Shown piece after piece: positions 1-11,449 of a stretch of 64,000 nucleotides of DNA. This DNA is from Sipunculus nudus (lineage: Eukaryota; Annelida; Sipuncula; Golfingiida; Sipunculidae). The notes beneath the pieces were generated by a model, which worked only from the letters and a program-made list of their open reading frames with translations, made no database searches and had not been told where the DNA came from. Location of the stretch: positions 7,748,979 to 7,812,978 of the forward strand of contig CM049321.1 of assembly GCA_026874595.1 (NCBI GenBank), given 5' to 3'. Position numbers and translations under genes: made by a program. Numbering within the stretch: the first letter of the stretch is position 1; each line of letters opens with the position of its first letter.

Positions 1-932
1 TTGATCCAGGAGCGGCAAATCTATGGATCAATATTTTTGTTTGTTTGAAGGGCCTTATGAATGTTTCCTTTTAAAGAAAAAGATTCATTTTAACCATGTT
101 CGGTAGGTAGATAGTGCTCAATAAAACCATGATCATTTCCTACAGTTCACATAGACGGTGCCAGCAAGATTAACATAGGTTCGGATGCTGATATGTTATT
201 ATCACCATGTTATTATGAAAGGTCATGTATACAAATATAATGTTAACTGTCTGTGTGTTTAATTGAGGGTTATCAAATAAAGTGACTGTAAAATATGCAG
301 CCTTCTCAGTAGAGACGTATGTTCCAGTGTACAAAAAGAGCTTACCTAGACATACCTGCATGTAATATTAAAAGTTTTAAGTTCTTAAATTATAAAATGT
401 GCCCTGCTGACGAATGTTCGTTTCAAAATTTAACATGACTTTTGAAATATCAGAATCTCCAAATAACGGACGGACAGGAGAACGAATACCCCGTAACTCA
501 GACGCCTTTCAATCCGCTTGACTGATAAAAAAATGCAATTGCACTGACACCATTAAAGTTATTCTTACCGCCATAGCCATACTTCCTTAAAACACAGGAG
601 GCGCAATCTTCATCCGGTGTAACGGATGTTATTTCTTTCCTGCACTTGTGACGAGAATAGTTTCAGATTTGGGCTTTTCTTGTCTTCTGCAGTCCGCAGA
701 ACATGCCCGATTCAGTGTACTCACCAACGCTTCAGGTGTCAGCCCTGGCACTAATTACATTTGTTTTTTCTTAACTTGTTCCTTCCTGTTTTAATGATAT
801 TTAGTAGCAAGAAGTACACACTGTTGTTTTATTTTATAATATGTATAATCCATGTCTGTTTGATACAGGATTTATTAACCCTCCATCTTAGGGAGTAGAG
901 GCTTTCAAGCGTTGACGAGTCTGTATTTCTAT

Positions 933-1459
933 TAGTGGTAGAAATTGGTTTTAAAATCATAATCGATTATTGAAAAATAAAAATGATCGATGACCGATTA
1001 TTCTTGTTAGGATCTAATATGAATTTAACACGAGTTATGTTTTTTACATAGACACTACTGTGTAGCGATAGGAATTGGTTTTAAGGTCATAATCGATTAT
1101 CGAAAAATAAGAACGATCGATGATCGACTATTAATCGATAATTGTATGTACTGTACTTTATTTACTTCTGCTAGTACCTAAAATATTGACCCCCAGTAAA
1201 TAGTGTGACATGTACATTGGTATTCATAATGAAACCAATCATCCACCCGTATTCAAAGTTTACTTACCGTCAGACCTTCGTTGGCTGCGTAAGGTTCCGT
1301 TTTGATGCTGTTCGTTACTCTGTGTTCGTATATCCCTGACAGGATTAGATTCTTTGCAGCTACATACATAATCGTTTTAAATCGATGCAATCGATTTAAT
1401 CGATTTTGAAAGAAAACGACCAATCATCGATTTAATCGATTTTAATCGACACACCAGTA
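933..1459. repeat. hAT-like MITE with ATCGATT-rich body
   Basis: About 527 bp. The ends are TAGTGGTAG on the left and, read inward from the right, TACTGGTGTG, which resemble hAT inverted termini. The flanking octamers are ATTTCTAT (925-932) and ATTTCTAG (1460-1467), a 7/8 match, as expected for an 8-bp hAT target duplication. The interior is rich in ATCGATT/AATCGAT words and holds a diverged internal duplication (about 936-1010 and 1066-1141). There is no coding capacity, so it would be non-autonomous. Confidence 0.6.
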
Positions 1460-2683
1460 ATTTCTAGATCAATATTTGGTTACATAATGGTGCATGGGGT
1501 GGGGGACTTTCTTTAAGTACTAAATGCTATACGAAATCTTTATTTTCTACATTTTTTTATGTTTGCCCTTGATCTCCAAAAAGCCTGACTTTCCAAAACT
1601 GACATCTTATCAAAATAATAGTCCCAGGTGATAAATTTCACCGGTCGGGACAAAATATATGGAATTTTGCCACCTTGACTAGAACATACACAAAATTGTG
1701 CTTTAATTCTTGAACAGCTCAACATCATATGCTTAATGTTAAATATAGTCCATTTCCATACATTTAAGATTTTTTATAAATTCGTAGCACAAATTAGCAA
1801 CGTTACCAAGGGCTTGGTCTTTATTTGCAAAAATGAATTTGATACACATAATAAACGAGTGATGAAGTCGTAGAACACTATTTTAATATTTGTTTCTCGG
1901 GCCCTAGAAATCTTTCCTTTAAAAAAGAGTAAGATTTTTGTCTGATTTTTATTTTCGTGTTCCTGTTGCGGAGAAGCATTCTGCGATCACTCCAGAATTG
2001 CAGACCTCTAATTTGTGATATATTTTATGAAATCTTTATTTTTTCCTTCCACAACCCTTTTAATATTCAACTTCTAATAACTTTATTGTCTATCTTGTCC
2101 ATGGAATCTCTCTTTTTAACAGTTCAATGCATTTATGCTATTTCAGAGAGAAATATCTTTATGTGAAACACCATTAAAAAGACATTGTTATTAAAAGACA
2201 AGAAAATATATTACATAATATAAAAATAATATCACGAATAAACCTAGAATATGTAGAACATATATGTTTTAAACTTAATATACCATGTCAGATTCTGGCG
2301 ATATCTTTGACTTCAATGCAAGAATCAGAAGTAGCATGTATGATAAATAGATTTTCACTCATTGAAATGGTAGCCTATAAATACCTCATAAAGGAATATA
2401 TTGATAAAATAACATTTTGACAGTATGTCAAAAGACACATATTGATGGTAATTTGAGTGTGTAATAATTGTTCTTTATTCTAAATGACTACATCTACTGC
2501 GTAGTTTTGCATATTACGTAAATTTTCAACCGTTGTTTAGTTTATTTGCTTAAAACACGAGAAAAAAATTTGTTTGATAAACGATCCCTATTTCCTTTAA
2601 TTGTATTTGGAATTTTTCGTGCCTGCCAACCTGCACTCACCTTTTCATTGTGGTTTTAAAACTATTAATATATGGAAGATGCA

Positions 2684-2717
2684 GTGACACTTAAAGACAT
2701 GTGACACTTAAAGACAT
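2684..2717. repeat. 17-bp tandem duplication
   Basis: The unit GTGACACTTAAAGACAT occurs twice, head to tail and without mismatch. No other role is visible. Confidence 0.9.
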
Positions 2718-3179
2718 GTCAGGGAAAACCGGTGTTACATTTAAGATAAAAAAATAGCAATATTGTTAAAGCGACGAAAAACCTTTTTTCTTAAACTGTA
2801 GTAGATAAAACAGTATGAATTTTCCTAAAATTTGAAGAAAATAAAATGTTTTAGATTGTTTATCAACAGCAATAAAAGAATTATAAAAGCAATAACATTT
2901 CCATGGGGAACTGGTAAACTTTTGAGATACGTGTAGTTGTTTTAAAGTGCATGAATGTGAAACTCCCTATACATTGTTCTTCCGAAATTCAAATATTATC
3001 TTATTTTTTCCATTATTTATAAAGCAGTAATTTATATTATATGTAAAAGGGTTCCATGATGCTGACATAATAAACGAAATGTTAAATTAAACATAAAATA
3101 TGCATTAATTGCAAAATGAATATGGATTTTAAGGGTATATATACTTAATTAAGAGACAGGTACTAATATGACCACAAAG

Positions 3180-3585
3180 CGGTGATATGGTCGAGTCCAC
3201 AACTTCCGGTTCCGATTGCAAGTCAAAGTCCATCTCCTTCGAGTCCGAATCACTTGCAACCCAAGTCCAAGTCCAAATCAAACACAAATATTATTCTCCT
3301 CTTTAACAGAAATTAATTTTAAATGGTAATTTGAGATCAAATAACCATATGTATATTTTTATACCAAACTTAAGCTTGGTACGTTAGTATTTGCGTAGGC
3401 CTAGTATTTTGTTGGTAGTCCCTACATGTATAACATGTCTTTATATTACTGAACTCGAGATGGACTGGGTCCGAGTCATCGAGTCCTTACCCCCGAGTAC
3501 AAGTTCGAGTCCGGGACTGCCGACTCCAAGTCCGAGTTCTATAAAAAGTGGACTCGAGTCCGGACTCCAAAGTCCTACATCACTA
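3180..3585. repeat. hAT-like MITE with GAGTCC-rich body
   Basis: About 406 bp. The left end reads CGGTGATATGG and the right end, read inward, TAGTGATGTAGGAC. The body is packed with degenerate GAGTCCGAGTC words in both orientations. The flanking octamers CCACAAAG and CCAAAAAC match at 6 of 8, a plausible decayed 8-bp target duplication. A related terminus occurs just after the protease stop codon near 53,577. No protein is encoded. Confidence 0.5.
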
Positions 3586-5389
3586 CCAAAAACGACAAAA
3601 TATATGAAAGCTAAGACGAAGAAGGACAGGAAGTTACTTCTGAGATTGACTTAATGACGTTTACCTGTCCTTGTATAATAGTCCCTGTTGGACTTTTGCA
3701 ATCTGCTGGAGACAAGTCCAGAAGAAACAGGAAGACTTTAGTTACGTTACAAGATCTCCAGCCACTTTTCTTCATCCTAAAACCTCATCCAGAACCTCCT
3801 CACTATGTGTTTATTCCGGGTACTTCTTCCATCTTGTATTGTTCTTTTGATTTGTTCTAATTGCATTGTTTTTTTTTCAGTTATTTCCTGTAGCTAAACA
3901 TGAGAAAACCAGTATTAATTTGCCTATTTGGCAAATCTTTGGAAATTAGCTGTTTTAATCTGTATTCTGACCTGGTTATTGTTCACAACCACACCTTATA
4001 TACAAACAGATATCTTTTATTTATTTAAAAGTATAATCTTTAGGTAAAAGATTTAAAGGTAGGCTGTTCCACATACATGTTTATATGGTCCTGACACACC
4101 AAAGCGTCTATCGAAAAGTTCCAGTTTCCTTTTTGACTTCACAAGGATAACCATACCTGATCTTTAATTTTGACGAAATTTGGAAATTGGTCTTCCAAAG
4201 AAACATGGTATCTCAAGATGTTACTATATAATCATATGTGTTCATAGGCATACTTTTTGTTTCGCAAGCTGTTACAGCTTTTGTCCTACCCATTTCACGT
4301 TCAGTAAGCTTTGAGATGCAGCCAGACCCAACATGTCGGCTTTTTTACGGTCGCCTGCTCACTGAAATCGGATCGAAAAGTTCTGTACATCTTATTGGAG
4401 AAATAATTTGATACCATTTTCGCTCGACCAGTTCGGTTCATGAATGATTTAGGCAGCATATTTAATTTAAATCAGATTCGCTTAAAAAGATCTAACAAAC
4501 TTTTTGTGCAAGGATCATGTTCCTTTGGAGTATCAACAGTGTGCACCACCCTTTTAGTTTCAATTTCATTTCAAACAAACGCTTTCATTGTTTTTTATCG
4601 AATGGTACCTGCTTACGCTATAGGAAATCGAGTCCAGCTTTATTAATAATGATTTACAATATTGTTGGAGCATTTCAACGTAAAAGAAAACGGGATAATC
4701 TTCATATCACCGACAATAATAAAACGGGGCTCACATACCTTTACGGAACATCATAAATAATTATCTGGTACGATGCACCTTATACTGTCGGTTCACGGAT
4801 ACGTAAATTATGTTATACAAAACATGATACTCATAAGGCATAATACATAATATATAAAAGAATATTGATATTAATATATCGTTAGGTGTTGTATACTTTA
4901 GTTACAATGTTTCTGAAATCCGATCAGATCTTTGTATTATCATTTTTCTTCTGTGGCTCCCACCTGAATACTCCGTTCTTATTTGATTTTGAGCCTGTTT
5001 GCCTATAGACATGTCAGGAATATCGACAGATTGTTCTTTCATTTATTTCAATAAATCAAAAGAAGATTTTGTCTTTATTATTATTTTCCGTGGAATATTG
5101 CTGTAATGTCCAAAGTAATTACCTTTTGGGTTATAATGATCTGTCTACATCAGCATAGGTATCTAGATCTATTTATATTGTCATAGCGTATGCAACTATT
5201 CTTTTGATATAACCTTTTCGTACAGATATCAACAAACTTTTCAGAATATCCTTATCTGCAGGATTTATTAATCTGCAGCTAACACATGTATTCCTTCAAA
5301 AACAACCTTTATGTATTACAGATATCATATGAATGTTTGTAGATTTTAATGCAGCAGATGCCAATTTAACATATCTGTAGATATATCAG

Positions 5390-5391
<2 letters not shown>

Positions 5392-5439
<48 letters not shown>
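5392..5439. repeat. (TA)n microsatellite
   Basis: An uninterrupted TA/AT dinucleotide run of about 48 bp. Confidence 0.95.
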
Positions 5440-5441
<2 letters not shown>

Positions 5442-5842
5442 ATAGATAATGCCGGAATTCTAAAAAAATGTATATGTATTTATGGATACTGCACCAACAT
5501 TTTGAGAGTGGTACGCAGAAAGGTATTCGAGCCACGTGGTCATTTTCGTGCGACTCCGGATACGTTGTGCCTGAGGTTGTAGATTCGGGGTAGTACTGAA
5601 AGGAATACTCGAGTACTTGAATCCGAGAAGTTCTAACCGGGTTCTCGAGGCTGAAATGAAAACTTGAGTATCGTAAAGGCCTGCAGTTATCTTTACATTT
5701 GGGCAATTATTCACGTGGTTAATCAATTACAATTTTTATAGTAGCGAATGCTTACACATTGACGTGTTACAGCACGCTGTTGCACCGTCCACTTTCTGGC
5801 CCGCCACAGGTAAATGACCGAAAATAGATTAAGTGCTCCAGC

Positions 5843-6250
5843 AAAAAAAAGAGTAGACTTCTTTTAAATAAAGTGTGATAAAAGAGTAAAATTAGCGTCA
5901 ATTCCCCATTTTTTATCATAGACTGAATAAAGATGTGCTTTGCATACCATGACTGTGTATATGTACATGGAAATCAACACATATTATTCCCAAAGTCATT
6001 AACATACATAGCACACATCCCCCTGCATGAAGATATGGTCATTTTCGACATGTTGTCATACATGCTGGACGTTTGCATACAATTAATAAATTGCGAAATG
6101 TCACATTCTTGTTCTAACTCGATTGTAAAAGCAGGAGAGAAATAGTAAATATCAGAATACTTCCACTGAAAAAAAAGAGAGAAAAGAGTAATTAGCGTCA
6201 TTTTCAGGAAATTCTCAAAAAAAAGAGTGACTCTTTTAAAAAAAGAGTGA
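5843..6250. repeat. Pair of A-rich AAAGAGT repeats
   Basis: Two related blocks (about 5,843-5,910 and 6,165-6,250) share a poly-A/AGAGTGACTCTTTT-type segment and the string AGAGTAAnTTAGCGTCA, but in permuted order. Two GTGACTTARGTC words follow at about 6,310-6,340. This looks like a rearranged short interspersed or tandem element. Confidence 0.4.
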
Positions 6251-8362
6251 TTTGGCAGGCCTGTCTTTGTAAATATATGAAAATAATTTTTGGGGTGTAT
6301 TGCAGTAAGGTGACTTAAGTCATGTAGGTGACTTAGGTCCAGTGGCATCTGTGCATCACTAAGGTAATCATTATGATGTCACAATCGTAACAATGGAATT
6401 TTGGCCGCTACAGGGCTTGACATGACCCTGTATCCTGGCAACACATGAGTAATCCAAAAAACAATGGACAGCGAATTCCTCATTCGTATTTTCTTTTATT
6501 TTCGTAATATAATTAGCTAATTCATAAGGGGTTTGTACCATGTACCAAGACCTATTTATCAGAAACTAGCTGATAGACCCGGTATACCGGGCTTATTACC
6601 AGGGTTAGGGAGATTTATTAACTGAGATGTGAAATGTTGGCTCATTTTTTTTTATTCTAAAAGTTAACAAAAAAATATAGGTTTTCAGTGGGAAACTGTC
6701 TCCATAAGATACGTATATTGGCACGACTGCAGAATAACTCGCGCACCTCTCTGAGGCACAACACTTCTGTGAACAGCTGCTTGCATCTTAATTTTGCCAC
6801 CTACTTATAAATTACATGAATCCTTAACATCATACCGTCCGTCTGTATAAACTCATAACATTTATTTTGTGGTTCTGTCCTCGTGGCAAGAAATTTATAG
6901 CCCGGTATGTTTACCTTGATGACCTAGCCAGTGATGGTGTTGACATTGCGAACCGGAATGAGACGCGGGGGTATTCAGGTTTTCGATGATATTCGACTGG
7001 ATTCTATCGATGGACGTACAAAGATTATAGGTTGATGTGAGGAACACATGAAAGACTTATTAAATGTACGTTGCACGGAAACTGTTCCTGAAGAAAGAAA
7101 CTGAAATATGCATACCTCGTAAGTAGCAGAAGCGGACCCATCAGGACTGAAACCCCCGACACCACCCCAGCCCTGTTCCTGAAATTGGGACCTTGAATTA
7201 GGTTTTGTCATTAATCCTCCTGGGTTGAACTCGCCATTTCATAAAGCAAGAAACATGTGTTTTTCTCTTTTACTGACCACGCACGAGGGTCAAATCCCTC
7301 ATTGAAAGCAAGCGTTATTCATATGAACAATAGTCCTTAGTGTTAGAGGTTAAGTGACCACGATGCACGCATTCCGGTGATTGCCGAAGGCAGTTCGGCT
7401 GTGCTCGGTAAAAAAACGGAAAAATCTCTCAAAATTATATGTATATTAGAAATTATTTATTTTTATATCGCCTATGTCACGGCGGGGATAATAACCTTTA
7501 AAATGATCTATGGCACAATATTGTACACAACGCGGTTTTAGAGAACACTGCGAACAAACGTGAACCGAATTCCTTTTATAAGTATTAGATTGTTACAAGA
7601 ACAAATTATAATTAGAACGGTTTGTGTGAAACTGCTTCTGTCATTTCATGATGACAATAAACTTTTGCTAAGCGACCAAAATTAGACGTGTGTATTGGAA
7701 TGCAAACAGTCGTTTCGCCTTCTTTGGTGTAACAGAATTTATTGATACAGGAGAGAAGACGTCTTGGAAATATGTTTTTAGGCTAGCCCTCACACTCTGA
7801 TCCTAATTGGATCAATGTCCTGAACTCCTTCAAATGCGATTTTTTTTATCAGAAAAGCGCACCTCTTTAAAAAAGGACCAAGATTACTGCAGTTTATTTC
7901 CTTGATATTTCAACAGTGAAAATTCGTCGAGATTTGTACAACTGACAAAATATGTTGGTAATTTCCAGTTTTAGAGATGAAATATGTCAATGATAGCAAG
8001 ACAGTTGTAAAAATAATCCTTAAAAATAAAATTGATAAATTTCGATCGAATCCTGAGGATTCAGAGCATATATAATGTTTTATCGAAATATGTAAGTTAC
8101 TTCAAAATTATTTCCTAAAACTGACTTTGAAATGTATTATATGTGTAAATGTGAGCGTTTTTCGTGTAAAAGTCATTTCTCACTCTAGGAACACGGCATC
8201 AAAAGTATATTAACCTTGATAAATATATTAAACCTTTCCAATGGTTAAACGTCATTTTATTAAACGAAGCTTTGGTAAAAACGGGTTGTAATATTAAACT
8301 TAAAATTGAAAAATCTGATTCACAAATCAGATAAACAAATCGTATGTATTGGTTTAAAGGCT

Positions 8363-8364
8363 GT

Positions 8365-8434
<70 letters not shown>

Positions 8435-8452
8435 TGTGTGTGTGTGTGTGAC
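8363..8452. repeat. CA-TA-TG palindromic microsatellite
   Basis: A (CA)n tract passes into (TA)n and then (TG)n, opened by GTCACACAC and closed by GTGTGTGAC. The whole 90 bp is therefore one near-perfect inverted repeat able to fold into a hairpin or cruciform. Confidence 0.9.
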
Positions 8453-9111
8453 GAAATTTAACAAAATGTGAAGTTATTGAATTGACATTATAAAGAACCT
8501 ATAATATCTTTTAGAAAAAAAATACGAAACGTTTGAAAATAACTATTTTTTTTTGCATATTGGAATTATGCATATTAAGCCATACTTTCATCAGTTGGCT
8601 TCAATACATTCCAGAAACGGGACGATTAGATCTCTATTATAGTTTAAGAATGTGTCAAACAAATAACCAGTTGAACTGTAAACGAGAATAATCAGTAGAT
8701 GATGTTCAAAGAAGCCTTGAATATGGAACCTTAGGCAACTCCAACAAAACAGTCTCGTAAACCAAACAATATATAAGGCGAGAGTGTTTTTTGCTCTCTT
8801 TTGTATTTACTTTTGAGACAAACACGTTGTGACAGAGCGTTCCTCCAGAACCATCTTGGCAGATATGAACCTCTTGGCCGTCAAACTCTTTATGCTTATA
8901 GATGCCCGCCTTAAGACTGTCCTAAGAATACTTTACCGTTGTATTTCGTTGTATTTCAAACCGTGACCTCGCGAAATAGGGCCGATTTAATCATAAGTGT
9001 TGCTTTATGTGACTTTTCTGCCCAGAGTTGGTATCAAACAACCCAACAAACAAGCAAACAGACACAGATGAGAACATAACCACCTTCACGGAGGAACATC
9101 AAGGATATCTA

Positions 9112-9195
9112 AGGTAAGGGCGTAGCCTATATAGTTATAACGATGTTGGAATAAGGAGCTGGAAGGGCACTGCTTCGAATCCCACCAGAAGCCCA
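9112..9195 (+). repeat. Possible tRNA-derived SINE head
   Basis: The segment holds a B-box-like GCTTCGAATCCC about 50 bp after an A-box-like TAGCCTATATAG, the spacing of a Pol III internal promoter. It cannot be folded into a clean tRNA, so it is at best a tRNA-derived SINE relic. About 60 bp downstream (about 9,258-9,310) is a diverged copy of the left unit of the MITE at 933. Confidence 0.25.
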
Positions 9196-9305
9196 TGCTT
9201 GCACAATATTATGAAATCGAACAGAACCGAAGATTCGCTCATATGTCTAAATGACAGTGTTAGGAATCGGTTGTAAGATCATTTTCGATGATTGAAAGGT
9301 AAAAA

Positions 9306-9497
9306 CCGCAACCCGTGTTTTTCATTCACTTACTGGCCCATATTCACCGGTTAATTGGCGCAGGGGCTCCCCCAACAGGTGTTTGCAATCACTTATTCAG
9401 CCCATATTCCCATGTCCGATCGTGCATTTGTGACCTAATATTTGTGAATATTCCTGGATTTCCTTCATGAATCCGTATCATGAGCCGGACCCACACC
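9306..9497 (+). repeat. Interspersed repeat, copy 1
   Basis: About 190 bp, clearly homologous to the reverse complement of 41,061-41,265. The shared landmarks come in the same order: CGCAACCCGTGTTTT, then GCCCATATTCC, then ATTCCTG, then ATCATGAGCCGGACC. It is non-coding; family unknown. Confidence 0.7.
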
Positions 9498-10699
9498 AAA
9501 ATCTAATCGATTCTTCATTGGCCCATTCAAGAGGCGAACTGAAAATTTCATTGTATTCCGTTCAAGACGCGCGAGTTACGGTGTGTTCAAGCACACACAC
9601 AAACACACATACGAACGGGAATTAACGCATTAGTTAATGGCACCCTGCAACAAGATTTGGCATGTAGACGTATGTATACGCTATATGAATGAATATCTAA
9701 GCAGGATTTATTATATAAATAAATTCCACGCCTAGAGTCTTCATGTTAATACGTGTTGTTTTTGCTTTAAAATCAACAGCTTTATTGCAGTCTTAATCAT
9801 CAAAAATATTTGTAAAATGCAAGACCTATATTCTATAAAGGTCTCCTGTTTTTGTCGTATGCTACAATTGTATAATATTTGGTATACTGACAATTGGTAA
9901 AAAAAATACCGCATGCACTGAAATAATTTGGGGGGAATTTAATTTATGCTCTGTAAGAGCCATGTCACAGAAACATAAAAATCAGGACCTGGCATCACAT
10001 AAATGGTAATATATAGCATGCCGCAGAATATATATCTTTTAAAACTAGACCAAGTTAGGACGTTTTAGCATCCCAAATTAATTGGGCTATATATAGTGTG
10101 CACTGGCATATATTAACTTTATTCATCGTGGCCTCATATAGAAATAAGTGCTGCTATATTTGGAATAACGCTTTGGGGTCACCCGCCCGAGAGCGAGTCC
10201 CAGCCCGCCTCCATTTTGAAGAACTAAGCGTTCTATACTGGTAGGTCAATACACATGTCCAGGAACGGGAACCGGGCCTGGAATTGCCAAGCGCCATAAG
10301 TAGCAAGCAGTGCAGCTTTACCAGTACTGAGGCAGCATGGACAAACAGCAAGCTACAAGGCCACCAGCCACATAAAACACTAGTCCAAGTCTAGAGGGAG
10401 GGGGTGGGGGACTCAAAATGTAGGTCACTCAGAAAACATAGTACGCCAGAAACAGTGGCGTTCCGAAGAGGTTCCCATTACGTTCCCGCGAGCAGCTAGT
10501 GCGTAAGACGGCCTTCAATACAGACGGCATCGCTAGATTATCATCAGAACTAATCGAAGCCCGGCCGGGCAAAGCGGGTGTCCCTCACGAGCTAAACTTA
10601 GAACACAAATGCAAGTCCTGCGTCAGTCGAATCGATGACGCGGCGGTAATGATATGTAGCAGCCTCGCTCGCGTAGAATATTAATCGGGCCGAGTGCGA

Positions 10700-10870
10700 A
10701 TTACCTCTCAGCCAATAGCAGCCCGCCATCCCCAGCGTCTAATTACTAGGAATGTACATCGAAATGCTGTGACGTCATTCCTGATGGTGCCATGACGTCA
10801 GAGGTTGTTCCCTGGGACCCGGCTTAGGGCTGACTTGAAATATATATGCACAATGCGTGGATTTTGTGTT
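10700..10870 (+). promoter_or_regulatory. NR4A core promoter with two CREs
   Basis: In order: a CCAAT box (10712-10716), perfect cAMP-response elements TGACGTCA at 10770-10777 and 10793-10800, then a TATA-like TATATAT at about 10840-10847. Initiation would be near 10,870. Surrounding DNA is GC- and CpG-richer than the window average. CREs 23 bp apart upstream of a TATA box fit the known CREB control of NR4A immediate-early genes. Linking this promoter to the receptor 16 kb downstream is inference, based on motif content, strand and the lack of any other gene between. Confidence 0.6.
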
Positions 10871-11449
10871 AGAAGTACGTGGACGCGCTTGCACGTCGGA
10901 TGGGCCTGCTGTGGTTGTGTTCCAAGGTGTCATAGGACTGCCGAAACACACTGGATTCCCATAGCGACCCGCAACCAGTGGCCAAAGGCACCGAAACGCA
11001 GCTCAAGCCAGGTACGTGTGGCATTGTCAGCACATGTGCTTTGTTTATATACGGCTCTCAGCTCTCCCGCGCAAGTTTGGGTCGTTTCAAGCCACATACG
11101 GAAGTTCCACAGTCGCCTGTGCACGTGCGTCTTTGGCATCACTTGTTCCCATGGTAACCAAGGAAAGCATGGATGCAATGATGAGTCCGTGAGTTGTATA
11201 ACGGGGGTGGATAAGAGGGCGTTTCAGCACGGATTTACACTTTTTTCCATCCCTAGCCGGGTTACCCCCGGTGTTTCCCAATGCACGTGGGTTTGCTGTA
11301 GTTCCTGCTGTATACACCAGCGTTTGGACTTGTGCAGTGTTTGTCTGGAATTATTTCTTTGGAGTTTGTGTGTATATCTCTCTCACCTGTCAAACCCAAG
11401 CCGGACGGACCTGTTCCCTTGGGATGAGATTATTGGTTTGTTTGACCAG
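10870..11449 (+). other. Probable NR4A non-coding first exon
   Basis: GC-rich sequence after the TATA-like box. Two good donors could end it: CCAG|GTACGTG after 11011 and CCAG|GTAAGC after 11449. The open frame across it (no ATG at its start) ends in a phase that does not match the 26,968 acceptor frame, so it is more likely 5' UTR than coding. NR4A genes usually have a non-coding first exon. A further donor, CCAG|GTAAGA at about 12,081, could mark an alternative 5' exon. RNA evidence is needed to choose. Confidence 0.4.

Larger units (their letters stand above)
1..10700. other. Gene-free left flank
   Basis: No open frame here has a recognisable domain, a coherent set of splice sites or convincing codon use; the short open frames are what AT-rich DNA gives by chance. 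The content is repeats (listed separately), AT-rich spacer and microsatellites. It may be intergenic, or an intron of a gene whose exons lie outside the window. Confidence 0.6.

Noticed and set aside
5386-5706. A 106-codon minus-strand frame with a Tyr-Ile repeat tail
   Set aside because: The repeat residues come from the (TA)n tract; not a gene.
9112-9195. A functional tRNA gene
   Set aside because: The B-box-like word is present, but no acceptor stem or anticodon arm could be drawn; kept only as a weak SINE candidate.
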